A stretch of 64,000 nucleotides of DNA, taken from the NCBI GenBank assembly GCA_015061035.1, contig SUXK01000001.1, positions 186,001 through 250,000 on the forward strand. The letters are read 5' to 3'. This DNA comes from Bacteroidales bacterium. Lineage in GTDB: Bacteria > Bacteroidota > Bacteroidia > Bacteroidales > G3-4614. The notes under the pieces are model-generated. The model had not been told where the DNA came from. It searched no databases and saw only the letters and a list, made by a program, of their open reading frames with translations. The first letter of the stretch is position 1, and each line of letters starts with the position of its first letter. The translations under genes were made by a program, and so were the position numbers. Of the stretch, positions 7,934 through 15,734 are shown in pieces.

Positions 7934-8890
7934 TTATTTTAAACCTTCCAAAATCTTCTTCAAAACAACTTGAGCAGAAATCTCACGATTAGCAGCCTCA
8001 GGAATAACAATTGATTGAGGTGACTCAATAACATCATCGGTAACAATCATATTGCGTCTAACAGGCAAGCAGTGCATAAAGTAGGCATTGTTGGTTAGCG
8101 CCATTTTTTCGCTATCTACAGTCCAGTCTGCATCTTGGTTTAGAACTTTTCCGTAATTGGGGTCGCTATAAGCCGACCAGTTCTTGGCATAAATAAAATC
8201 GGCACCCTCAAATGCTTTGCGTTGGTCGTATTCAACTTTTGCTTTACCAACAAACTTAGGATCAAGTTCGTAACCTTTTGGGTGTGTAATAACAAACTCA
8301 TAGTCGGTTTCGTTCATCCACTCTGCAAACGAGTTTGCAACAGCCTGAGGTAGAGCCTTTGGGTGAGGAGCCCAAGTGAGAACAACCTTTGGACGTTCAG
8401 TTTTTTTATACTCCTCGATAGTTATAAGGTCGGCAAAACTTTGAAGTGGGTGTCTTGTGGCAGCCTCCATACTGAATACAGGACGTCCCGAATATTTAAT
8501 AAATTGAGAGATAATCTTCTCCTCGTAGTCATCACTCTTGTTCTCAAATTTGGCAAATGAGCGAACTCCAATAACATCGCAGTAGCAACCAATAACGGGG
8601 ATAGCCTCTAATAGATGTTCACTCTTATCGCCATTCATAATAACGCCACGCTCAGTTTCTAACTTCCATGCCCCTTGGTTAATATCCAATACCATAACAT
8701 TCATACCCAAGTTCATAGCAGCCTTTTGAGTACTCAAACGAGTTCTCAAACTTGAGTTAAAGAAAATCATAATAAGAGTTTTATCTCTTCCTAACTCTTT
8801 GTACCCAAACCTGTTTGCTTTAACCTCAAAAGCCTCTTTAAGAGCCTCTTTTAAATCGCCTAAATCTTTAACATTGGTAAAGTGTCTCAT
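7934..8890 (-). CDS. argF': N-succinyl/N-acetyl-ornithine carbamoyltransferase
   Basis: This 318-residue transcarbamylase of the arginine pathway transfers a carbamoyl group to an N-acylated ornithine. The carbamoyl-phosphate loop is FFNSSLRTR (residues 43-51), and HPLQS and HCLPVRR are present. The sequence closely follows the Bacteroides fragilis N-succinylornithine enzyme as I remember it, including GAWKLETERGVIM. In that enzyme a proline at position 90 was reported to set the preference for succinyl- over acetyl-ornithine; here position 90 is Ser (GDKSEHLL). The acyl group used is therefore uncertain. It lies 14 bases after proA and is probably co-transcribed with it. Confidence 0.93.
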   Translation of the reverse strand: MRHFTNVKDLGDLKEALKEAFEVKANRFGYKELGRDKTLIMIFFNSSLRTRLSTQKAAMNLGMNVMVLDINQGAWKLETERGVIMNGDKSEHLLEAIPVIGCYCDVIGVRSFAKFENKSDDYEEKIISQFIKYSGRPVFSMEAATRHPLQSFADLITIEEYKKTERPKVVLTWAPHPKALPQAVANSFAEWMNETDYEFVITHPKGYELDPKFVGKAKVEYDQRKAFEGADFIYAKNWSAYSDPNYGKVLNQDADWTVDSEKMALTNNAYFMHCLPVRRNMIVTDDVIESPQSIVIPEAANREISAQVVLKKILEGLK

Positions 8891-8904
8891 ATCTAATTAT
8901 AATT

Positions 8905-10191
8905 TTATTGACAACATTTTTGAATGGTCGCATCATCACGCGTTTGACCATTACCTCTAATAATATATTTATAACTTGTAATTTCGTTTAGTGCCATAGG
9001 CCCACGAGCGTGAAGTTTTTGAGTGCTGATACCAATCTCTGCACCAAAACCAAACTGACCACCATCGGTAAAGGCAGTAGAAACATTGCAATAAACACAA
9101 GCAGCATCCACCTCTTTTGAGAAACGCTCAGCCACTTCGTTATTCTCAGTAATGATAGCCTCGCTATGTTTCGATGAGTATGTTGCAATATGTTCCACAG
9201 CCTCACTATAACTCTCAACACACTTAACAGAAAGTTTGTAATCAAGAAACTCTGTACCCCAACTCTCGGCATCGGCATGTTTTAGTAACTCATTTGGATA
9301 TTCTCCGTTAAGAGCATCATAGCACACCTCATCAGCGTAAACGATAACACTCTTATCCTTTAATGGAGTAAACAATGCAGGTAAATCAGCAATTCTGCTT
9401 TTATCAATAATCACAGAGTCAATAGCGTTGCAAACCGAAACTCTTCTTGTCTTTCCGTTGAAGATGATTTTTTTGCCCTTTTCAATATCTCCATCTGTGT
9501 GAAAATATGCGTGGCAAATACCAGCACCAGTCTCAATAACTGGAACTTTTGCATTATCCCTCACATAGTTGATAAGATTTTTGCTACCTCTTGGAATTAT
9601 CAGGTCAACATAACCAACAGCTGTTAATAACTCTGTTGAAATCGCTCTGTCATTATCAAGTAAAGTAACTGAGTTAGAGTTAATTCCAAACTTTATCAAC
9701 ACCTTGTTAATAACTTCTATAATTGCAGCATTTGAGTATTGAGCCTCTTTGCCACCCTTTAAAATACAAGCACTACCTGCCTTAAAGCAAAGCGAGAAAA
9801 CATCAAAGGTAACATTAGGCCTTGCCTCATAGATAATACCAATAACACCAAAAGGAACAGAAACTTTACTAATCTTCATTCCATTAGGGCGAACATCTTC
9901 CCAAAGCGTTCTGCCAAGAGGCGAGGGTAGAGTGGCAACCTTTCTAATATCCGAAGCAATATCTTTAATACGCTTCTCTGTGAGCATCAACCTGTCATAT
10001 TTAGGATCACTCTTATCCATAGCATCAAGGTCGCGTCTGTTCTCATCTAAGATATATTGGCAATCTTCCTCTGCTTGGTCGGCAAGTGCTGTCAAAACCT
10101 CGTTAATGGTTTTCTCCTCCAACAAGTTTAAAGCAGCCGCCGCTCTCCTCGCATTTACAAAAGTATCTTTAAGTATCATAATCTTATACAT
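8905..10191 (-). CDS. proA: glutamate-5-semialdehyde dehydrogenase (gamma-glutamyl phosphate reductase)
   Basis: A 428-residue NADPH-dependent enzyme of proline synthesis that reduces gamma-glutamyl phosphate to the semialdehyde. Seen: [16 protein letters not shown], the cofactor segment ILKGGKEA, and the catalytic Cys254 in [11 protein letters not shown]. It is upstream of argF' with a 14-base gap, an arginine/proline pairing typical of Bacteroidales. The proline-pathway kinase gene proB, often next to it, is absent here. A -7-type box lies at 10206-10213 (minus strand); with a start near 10199 the second in-frame ATG at 10179 (MILKDTF) is as likely as the one at 10191. Confidence 0.95.
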   Translation of the reverse strand: MYKIMILKDTFVNARRAAAALNLLEEKTINEVLTALADQAEEDCQYILDENRRDLDAMDKSDPKYDRLMLTEKRIKDIASDIRKVATLPSPLGRTLWEDVRPNGMKISKVSVPFGVIGIIYEARPNVTFDVFSLCFKAGSACILKGGKEAQYSNAAIIEVINKVLIKFGINSNSVTLLDNDRAISTELLTAVGYVDLIIPRGSKNLINYVRDNAKVPVIETGAGICHAYFHTDGDIEKGKKIIFNGKTRRVSVCNAIDSVIIDKSRIADLPALFTPLKDKSVIVYADEVCYDALNGEYPNELLKHADAESWGTEFLDYKLSVKCVESYSEAVEHIATYSSKHSEAIITENNEVAERFSKEVDAACVYCNVSTAFTDGGQFGFGAEIGISTQKLHARGPMALNEITSYKYIIRGNGQTRDDATIQKCCQ

Positions 10192-10205
10192 TATATATAT
10201 TAATA

Positions 10206-10213
10206 CAAAGGTA
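10206..10213 (-). promoter_or_regulatory. -7 box upstream of proA
   Basis: TACCTTTG on the minus strand, 15-35 nt before the two candidate proA starts. No clear TTG partner at the expected distance. Confidence 0.5.
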
Positions 10214-10292
10214 ATAAAAAATGCGAAATATGCTATATCTATAAATTACAGATTAAAAGATGTGATAACTAAAATTATTATGTCATAATAAA

Positions 10293-10321
10293 AAAAGTCC
10301 AAAGTATAACCTTGGACTTTT
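10293..10321 (-). terminator. terminator of the sigma-factor operon
   Basis: A 10-bp stem (10293-10302 with 10312-10321), followed on the minus strand by a run of T. It lies just after the SPOR lipoprotein gene. Confidence 0.8.
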
Positions 10322-10346
10322 CTGTCTATTTAATAATCGCATTCTC

Positions 10347-10841
10347 TTACTCGTTGATTAACAACCAAGCGTCATCAAATTTACCAGGGAAGCGTTGTTT
10401 GATAGCCTCTCTGAAAGTAGTAGCCGCTTCTCTTGTGTCAAAACTTGCAGCAACAACTCTGTACCATCCTTTAGCATTTTGAACGGTAAAAGCATTATAG
10501 CCGTTGCTTATTAAATTATTTTTCAATCCGTTAGCGTTGGTGGTGATTGAGAATGTGCCAACAATAACATTGAATCTTTTAAGTTTACCAGCATCACCAG
10601 CATCAACGGTAGTAACTTTCTCAACAGTAACTTTGACAGGAGCCTCAACCTTAGTAACCGAAGGGGTCTCAGTTACAACAGTTGTTTGGGTTGGTTGAGC
10701 AGGAGTATTAACCGACTCGTCAGCCAACTCTTTCTCTTGTGCCATTTTGTAAGCAGCAGTGTAAGTGCTCTCTTTAGCCTTACATCCTACCATTAAAAAA
10801 CCAGCAATGGCAATAATTGCAATAGTGTTTAAAAACTTCAT
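10347..10841 (-). CDS. SPOR-domain lipoprotein
   Basis: A 164-residue protein with a lipoprotein signal (GFLMVGC, Cys20). A Thr/Val/Glu-rich linker follows at about residues 40-85, and a C-terminal SPOR domain at about 88-164 (FNVIVGTFS...ANGLKNNL...YRVVAASF). SPOR domains bind denuded peptidoglycan, usually at the division septum, so a cell-wall-associated periplasmic role is expected. It is the last gene of a run beginning with an ECF sigma factor, 22 bases after the preceding gene, and is followed by a strong terminator. Whether it belongs functionally to the sigma module is inference. Confidence 0.9.
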   Translation of the reverse strand: MKFLNTIAIIAIAGFLMVGCKAKESTYTAAYKMAQEKELADESVNTPAQPTQTTVVTETPSVTKVEAPVKVTVEKVTTVDAGDAGKLKRFNVIVGTFSITTNANGLKNNLISNGYNAFTVQNAKGWYRVVAASFDTREAATTFREAIKQRFPGKFDDAWLLINE

Positions 10842-10863
10842 ACTCTTTTATTAAAAAATTAAA

Positions 10864-11328
10864 TTATTTATTTTGATTTTGCTCTCTCTTTAACATCTGT
10901 TTCCCGAAGTTATGTTCGCAGTTAAAGAACATAAACATCTGTTTTGGAGTAAGAATCTGTTTGAGTTTTTCATAATACTCACTCTCAATAGCCGCAATCT
11001 TTGAAGGAAGTTCTGCCAATTTGTTAGCGACCTCAGCATACACCTCATCACTTATGGGTTCAGTCGATTTTTTTATCTCTCTTGCCTCTTTGTGGATGGC
11101 GAACATAATATTAAATTTTGCTTTCTCTAATTCATTGTAGATAACAAAGAATTTTTCAGCATCACTATCGCTCAAGGGAATGCATTGTTTTAAGTACTGT
11201 TTCTTAGTCTCCATATACTTAATCATCATTTCAGAACATCTGCCTTTTCTGTTAGGGTTGTTCTCTTGAGCATTAATTCCTAAAAAAGGAATAAGAACTA
11301 AAAATGATATGAGTAAAAAACGTTTCAT
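10864..11328 (-). CDS. secreted Spy/ZraP-like periplasmic protein in the sigma-factor operon
   Basis: A 154-residue protein with a signal peptide (cleavage near GINAQ, residue 21). The mature part is almost all helical and strongly charged. Near the C-terminus it has a LTPKQMFMF segment like the LTxxQ motif of Spy/CpxP/ZraP chaperone-type periplasmic proteins. In Bacteroidetes such proteins are often encoded next to ECF sigma factors and labelled as possible sensors. The position, two genes after the sigma factor, fits a periplasmic stress sensor or effector. The family call is moderate. Confidence 0.75.
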   Translation of the reverse strand: MKRFLLISFLVLIPFLGINAQENNPNRKGRCSEMMIKYMETKKQYLKQCIPLSDSDAEKFFVIYNELEKAKFNIMFAIHKEAREIKKSTEPISDEVYAEVANKLAELPSKIAAIESEYYEKLKQILTPKQMFMFFNCEHNFGKQMLKREQNQNK

Positions 11329-11374
11329 AACACTATTGTTTATTTGTTATCAAGAATATTGAGTCTCTCTTTTT

Positions 11375-11734
11375 TTAATTTCCGTCTGCAATAAATTCGT
11401 ATATTGCAAAATCCGACACATTGTTATAGAACATAAAGTCTTCAAAGACTTCGCTCTCAATCTCTTCTGCCGAAGTAGCCATCTGTTGTTGGTTGCTCAA
11501 GTCTCCGCTTGTCCATACAAAAACTTTGAACATAAGAGCAATACCTGCAAACATAGCAGCCATATAAACCCAAGGTTTGGCCATAGTCCAAAATGAGATA
11601 GGGGCAGGGCGTTCAATAATAATCTCCTTTTCAGGCAGATTCTTCATTACTCTGTCGTGCAGTGCCTCAAAGTACCCATCGGGAACTTTCATACCACTAT
11701 TTCTGTTAATATTATCCAATATACCTTTATTCAT
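11375..11734 (-). CDS. single-pass membrane protein, probable anti-sigma factor
   Basis: A 119-residue protein with a short cytoplasmic part (residues 1-48), one transmembrane helix (about 50-72, MAKPWVYMAAMFAGIALMFKVFVW), and an acidic outer segment. The cytoplasmic part contains VPDGYFEALHDRVMKNL, a short helix often seen in Bacteroidetes proteins encoded just after an ECF sigma factor. The position and topology suggest an anti-sigma factor holding the sigma factor at the membrane. There is no HxxxCxxC zinc motif, so it is not a classical ZAS domain. The function is inferred from context. Confidence 0.75.
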   Translation of the reverse strand: MNKGILDNINRNSGMKVPDGYFEALHDRVMKNLPEKEIIIERPAPISFWTMAKPWVYMAAMFAGIALMFKVFVWTSGDLSNQQQMATSAEEIESEVFEDFMFYNNVSDFAIYEFIADGN

Positions 11735-11775
11735 ACCTCTCTTTTTGCTATTTGACAGATTAAATAAAAAATGGT

Positions 11776-12333
11776 TTAATCAACACTCCTTGATTTTATA
11801 TAATTCTCTATTTTTTTTACTGCATGGTGATAAGTAGCCTTTAATGCACCCACCGAAGTCCCTAATATATCCGAAATATCTTCATATTTCATCTCATCAA
11901 AATATTTCATATTAAAGACCAGTCTCTGTTTCTCTGGAAGAGACATAATAGCCTCTTGCAAATATTTTTGTATATCATCACCATCAAAATATTCATCGCT
12001 CTCAACTGACGATAACATATAGTCGTTTTCGCCGTCCAGCGAAATATTTTGCATTTTGCGTTGCTTGTTCAAGAAATTAATACTCTCATTAACAGCAATT
12101 CTGTATAACCATGTCGAGAGTTTGGCATCACCTCTGAACATTTCAATGTTATCCCAAGCCTTTAAGAAAGTATTTTGTAATAAATCATCGGCATCTTCGT
12201 GCGAAGCAACCATTCTTCTTATTTGCCAATATAGCGGACGTCCAAAATGTTTGACAACCTCCGAAAACGCATCTCTGCAAGTATCGGGGTGTCTTAACTC
12301 TTCGGTGATTTTATCTTCATCAAATTGTGTCAT
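11776..12333 (-). CDS. ECF-type RNA polymerase sigma factor
   Basis: A 185-residue sigma-70 family protein. Region 2 spans about residues 20-95 (YWQIRRMVASHEDADDLLQNTFLKAW and STWLYRIAVNESINFL). Region 4 spans about 125-178, with its helix-turn-helix MKYEDISDILGTSVGALKA. There is no region 1 or 3, as expected for an extracytoplasmic-function sigma factor. It leads an operon with a membrane protein, a Spy-like secreted protein and a SPOR lipoprotein, pointing to an envelope-stress regulon. ECF sigma factors usually activate their own operon, but I could not define its target promoter. Confidence 0.93.
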   Translation of the reverse strand: MTQFDEDKITEELRHPDTCRDAFSEVVKHFGRPLYWQIRRMVASHEDADDLLQNTFLKAWDNIEMFRGDAKLSTWLYRIAVNESINFLNKQRKMQNISLDGENDYMLSSVESDEYFDGDDIQKYLQEAIMSLPEKQRLVFNMKYFDEMKYEDISDILGTSVGALKATYHHAVKKIENYIKSRSVD

Positions 12334-12430
12334 CTAAATGTCCGTTATATCTTGGTTTATAAATCGGTGTAAAGATACGAAATAAAACTCAAATAAAAAA
12401 GTTGTCAGTTACAACCACTTGCTTATTTGT

Positions 12431-12470
12431 AATTAGTCTAATTTGACTAATTAGACCAATTGGACTAATA
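12431..12470. repeat. AT-rich dyad with a 9-nt phased motif
   Basis: TAATTTGAC, TAATTAGAC and CAATTGGAC follow each other directly. An 8-bp inverted repeat (12431-12438 with 12445-12452) overlaps them. A related but not identical arrangement occurs at 32455-32485. It could be a terminator-like or small dispersed repeat. Confidence 0.4.
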
Positions 12471-12507
12471 TATCAAAAAAACTAATAGATGATAACTAAC
12501 AACTAAC

Positions 12508-13113
12508 CTAAAGTTCCCTTAAATCAACAATACCGTTCATAACGGCATAAATGGTAAGGCGGCCAATTGATTTAGAGCCAACCCTTTCGCAGATATTCTT
12601 TCGGTGAAAAATAACGGTTGAGGTAGAGATGTTTAGCCTGTCGGCAATCTCCTTGTTGATATAACCTTTAACAATAAGTTCAAGTACCTCTTTTTCTCTA
12701 ATTGACAAACTCTCCTCTTTAGGCTTCTCAGTGTGGTGGTGTAGCGAATGTGAATGATGAGTGTGATTATGAATCATAAGCAAACTCTTAATCAACTCAC
12801 GTTCGGGGAGTAAAATATTAATATATTTAAACTCTTTGTGAGAAAACTCCTCTCCCTCGTTCAGTACAATACATCTTCGGGCAATTTGAGAGAAGAATTG
12901 CAAGTTCTCGCAAACAATATCTCCCGATACAAAATAAAGAAATATCCTGTTTTGGTACTCTTCACTTATCTCGTCAATATTGCTGAACGATACAATCTCA
13001 ACACTCCCCATTGCACCCATAAATGGCATAATATCATTTAAGATAGTACGCATAGCAAGGCAACAAAGCGAATTTTGATGTATTACTGCAATATGAGAGG
13101 GCTGATTGTGCAT
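12508..13113 (-). CDS. LuxR-type transcriptional regulator with histidine-rich linker
   Basis: A 201-residue protein. The N-terminal part (1-110) resembles a degenerate receiver-type domain without a clear phospho-acceptor Asp. The linker holds eight His in thirteen residues (HNHTHHSHSLHHH, about 115-127). The C-terminus is a LuxR/GerE helix-turn-helix (LSIREKEVLELIVKGYINKEIADRL...STVIFHRKNI). It is divergent from the TonB-dependent receptor across a 120-base gap and probably controls it. The His cluster suggests metal or haem binding, which is inference. I start it at 13113 because the longer frame (to 13146) begins upstream of the -7 box at 13133-13140. Confidence 0.88.
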   Translation of the reverse strand: MHNQPSHIAVIHQNSLCCLAMRTILNDIMPFMGAMGSVEIVSFSNIDEISEEYQNRIFLYFVSGDIVCENLQFFSQIARRCIVLNEGEEFSHKEFKYINILLPERELIKSLLMIHNHTHHSHSLHHHTEKPKEESLSIREKEVLELIVKGYINKEIADRLNISTSTVIFHRKNICERVGSKSIGRLTIYAVMNGIVDLREL

Positions 13114-13132
13114 AAATAAAATGTTTACGATA

Positions 13133-13140
13133 CAAAAGTA
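13133..13140 (-). promoter_or_regulatory. -7 box of the LuxR-type regulator gene
   Basis: TACTTTTG on the minus strand, 20 nt before the ATG at 13113. It decides the start codon of the regulator. No good TTG partner was seen. Confidence 0.5.
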
Positions 13141-13179
13141 ATACATTTAACTTTAATATAAAACTATAATAAATGATAG

Positions 13180-13210
13180 TTGACTAAAACCATAATAGGG
13201 AGTAATTTTG
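13180..13210 (+). promoter_or_regulatory. promoter of the TonB-dependent receptor gene
   Basis: TTG at 13180-13182, 20 nt, TAATTTTG at 13203-13210. The start near 13217 gives a leader of about 20 nt. It faces the regulator promoter, so both could share an operator. Confidence 0.65.
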
Positions 13211-13236
13211 CAAGCGTTAAAAAAAGATAGTAAAAG

Positions 13237-15615
13237 ATGAAAAAAATTAAAGCGATAATTCTGTTATTATTCGTTGTTGCAACATTTTCGGTAAATGCCA
13301 CCAATGTAAATGTAGATGCACTACCCGATTCAATACAATATAGTGTTGACTTGGATGCGATAGAGATAATCTCAAATCCCAAAACCAACACACCTGTAAT
13401 AACATTCCCAGGTTCGGTATCGGTCTTAAATGCTCAAATGTTGGAACAAACCAATACTGTGTCAATAAAAGATATATCATCGTATGTCCCCAACCTATAT
13501 ATTCCCGATTATGGAACAAAACTAATATCGGCAATATATATTAGAGGAATAGGCTCACGAATAAACTCTCCAGCGGTAGGATTATATGTTGATGACGTAC
13601 CCTATATTGATAAAAGTTCGTTTGACTTTGATTTTAACGATATATCAAAGGTAGAGGTGTTTCGTGGTCCGCAAGGAACACTCTTTGGACGTAACACTAT
13701 GGCAGGTCTAATAAATCTCTATACCGTTTCGCCATTTCAAGAGGAGGGCCTAAAAGTTAAACTTGGTGTAGCAAACTACGATACCTACAATGCCGCATTT
13801 AATTTCAGAAAGAAAATTTCAGATAAATTTGCTCTTTCACTATCGGCAAATTACAACACTCGCGATGGCTATTATACAAACCAATTTACAGGTAAAAGTT
13901 GTGGTGATGAAGAAGTTGCAGGAGCAAACCTGAAATTGCAGTTCCGCCCCACATCTTCGTTAGATATAACACTATCATCAATATATGAGTATAGCAATCA
14001 GGATGGTTATGCCTATCAAATGTACGACAAATCAACTCAAGAGGTCTCTCCTATAAACTATAACGATTATGCCGGGTATAAGAGAAATATGTCGGTTAAC
14101 TCGTTAAAGATAGCATACACACACGAAAAATTCTTGATGAACTCGGTTACAAGTTATCAATTCCTAACCGATGATATGAATCTTGACCAAGACTTCACTC
14201 CTATTCGTGATTTTACATTGCAACAGATGCAGAAACAAAACTCTATAACACAAGAGATAGTTTTCCGCTCGCCCAAAACCATTAAAGGGTGGGATTGGTT
14301 AGCAGGAGTGTATGGTTATTACTCTCATATTCGTACCAAAGGTCCTGTAACTTTCTACGATGAGGGATTGCAATATATGGTAGAGACACCATTCAATACA
14401 ATGTATTCGCAAATAGCATCACGTCCAGGTTTTAGAGGCCCAAAAGATTTATCACTCCAACTTGATAAAACCACACCTCTATGTGTTGATGGGCTATACA
14501 AAACCCCATCATGGGGAGTAGCAGGATATACACAAGCAACATACAACAACCTATTTACTGAGGGCTTATCACTAACAGTAGGTTTACGATTGGAGTATGA
14601 AAAAACAAAACTCAACCACATAACAAACTCTCTACGCAATATGACAGGGGCGATAGTAGGCTCAATGCAGATACCTCAAATGCCATTCCCTATACCCATC
14701 AACGAGGCAATAGACGTGCCTTTATCAGTGCAAGGGAATGAGAGTATGGATGCTCTTGAACTCTTACCTCGATTTGAGATTGAGTATAAAGTAAACTCTT
14801 CGCTATATACATACGTTTCGGCAGCAAGAGGCTATCGCTCTGGAGGATATAACTTTCAAGCATTCTCTAACATAATCCGTAACAAGATGATAATAGGAGC
14901 GGTTGGTAATTATGCCTCAATGATGCCTCCAGCAATGACAGCAGAGACAGATGTAAACTCAATGATAAGTTATGCACCAGAGCATAGTTGGAATTACGAA
15001 GCAGGAATACACTACGATTTAGCCGACAAACGTGTTGCATTTGATTTGGCTCTATTCTTTATCGATTGCAAAGACCAACAAATATCGGTAGTAGAGGGCT
15101 TTGGCCGTGTAACAAAAAACTCAGGACGTACGCATAGCACAGGAGTAGAGGCAGCATTGCGATACTCGCCCATAAAACCCTTGCAGTTCTCGGCATCGTA
15201 TGGCTATACTCACGCCGTCTTCCGCGAGAATTATGATGGAGAACGCTCATATAAAGGAAACTATGTGCCATTTGCCCCAGCACACACATTGGCAGTAGAT
15301 GCAACATATACTCTTGATGTAAATAAAAAATGTTTAGATGCAATAGAGTTTAACTTAGGAATGACAGGGCAGGGACGTATATATTGGACAGAGGCAAATG
15401 ATGTATGGCAAAACTTTTATGGATTGTTAAACTCAAGCATAACACTTCGCAAGGGTATGGCATCAGTGTCGCTATGGGGTAAAAACCTTACAGCAACCAA
15501 CTATCATACCTTCTACTTTGAGACTCTCAATGCCAAAAACGTAATGTCACAATCATCATTTGTTGAGCGAGGTCGTCCCATAACATTTGGAGCCGATGTA
15601 GTAGTCCGTTTTTAA
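13237..15615 (+). CDS. TonB-dependent outer-membrane receptor
   Basis: A 792-residue receptor. The signal peptide ends near VNAT (about residue 22). A TonB-box-like segment precedes the plug domain (about 50-165: TFPGSVSVLNAQML, YIRGIGSRINSPAVGLYVDDVPY, VEVFRGPQGTLFGRNTMAG), and a beta-barrel ends in a C-terminal Phe (GADVVVRF). There is no N-terminal carboxypeptidase-like extension and no SusD partner, so it is not a SusC-type receptor. The ligand is unknown. Its place just before the sialic-acid genes suggests sialic acid or a glycan; the His-rich regulator next door would fit a metal chelate instead. It is divergent from that regulator and followed by a promoter-terminator arrangement. Confidence 0.92.
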   Translation: MKKIKAIILLLFVVATFSVNATNVNVDALPDSIQYSVDLDAIEIISNPKTNTPVITFPGSVSVLNAQMLEQTNTVSIKDISSYVPNLYIPDYGTKLISAIYIRGIGSRINSPAVGLYVDDVPYIDKSSFDFDFNDISKVEVFRGPQGTLFGRNTMAGLINLYTVSPFQEEGLKVKLGVANYDTYNAAFNFRKKISDKFALSLSANYNTRDGYYTNQFTGKSCGDEEVAGANLKLQFRPTSSLDITLSSIYEYSNQDGYAYQMYDKSTQEVSPINYNDYAGYKRNMSVNSLKIAYTHEKFLMNSVTSYQFLTDDMNLDQDFTPIRDFTLQQMQKQNSITQEIVFRSPKTIKGWDWLAGVYGYYSHIRTKGPVTFYDEGLQYMVETPFNTMYSQIASRPGFRGPKDLSLQLDKTTPLCVDGLYKTPSWGVAGYTQATYNNLFTEGLSLTVGLRLEYEKTKLNHITNSLRNMTGAIVGSMQIPQMPFPIPINEAIDVPLSVQGNESMDALELLPRFEIEYKVNSSLYTYVSAARGYRSGGYNFQAFSNIIRNKMIIGAVGNYASMMPPAMTAETDVNSMISYAPEHSWNYEAGIHYDLADKRVAFDLALFFIDCKDQQISVVEGFGRVTKNSGRTHSTGVEAALRYSPIKPLQFSASYGYTHAVFRENYDGERSYKGNYVPFAPAHTLAVDATYTLDVNKKCLDAIEFNLGMTGQGRIYWTEANDVWQNFYGLLNSSITLRKGMASVSLWGKNLTATNYHTFYFETLNAKNVMSQSSFVERGRPITFGADVVVRF

Positions 15616-15640
15616 TAAAAAACTTTCGGCAAATATAATT

Positions 15641-15670
15641 TTGAAAATAGATAAACAATTATTAAGTTTG
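15641..15670 (+). promoter_or_regulatory. promoter of the sialic-acid (nan) operon
   Basis: TTG at 15641-15643, 19 nt, TAAGTTTG at 15663-15670. The expected start is near 15677, upstream of the hairpin at 15694-15716, which therefore lies in the leader of this transcript. Confidence 0.65.
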
Positions 15671-15693
15671 CACACAGATGAGTGCTAAAACAT

Positions 15694-15724
15694 AACCTGA
15701 ATGACTCATTCAGGTTTTTTTATT
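15694..15724 (+). terminator. terminator or attenuator in the nan leader
   Basis: A perfect 10-bp stem (15694-15703 with 15707-15716, loop ACT) is followed by a run of T. It can end the TonB-receptor transcript. Because a promoter start lies before it, it would also stop nan transcripts. GATGAGT at 15677-15683 can pair with ACTCATT at 15704-15710 and would break the stem, so a switch is possible. Confidence 0.7.
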
Positions 15725-15734
15725 TATAAGAGTA

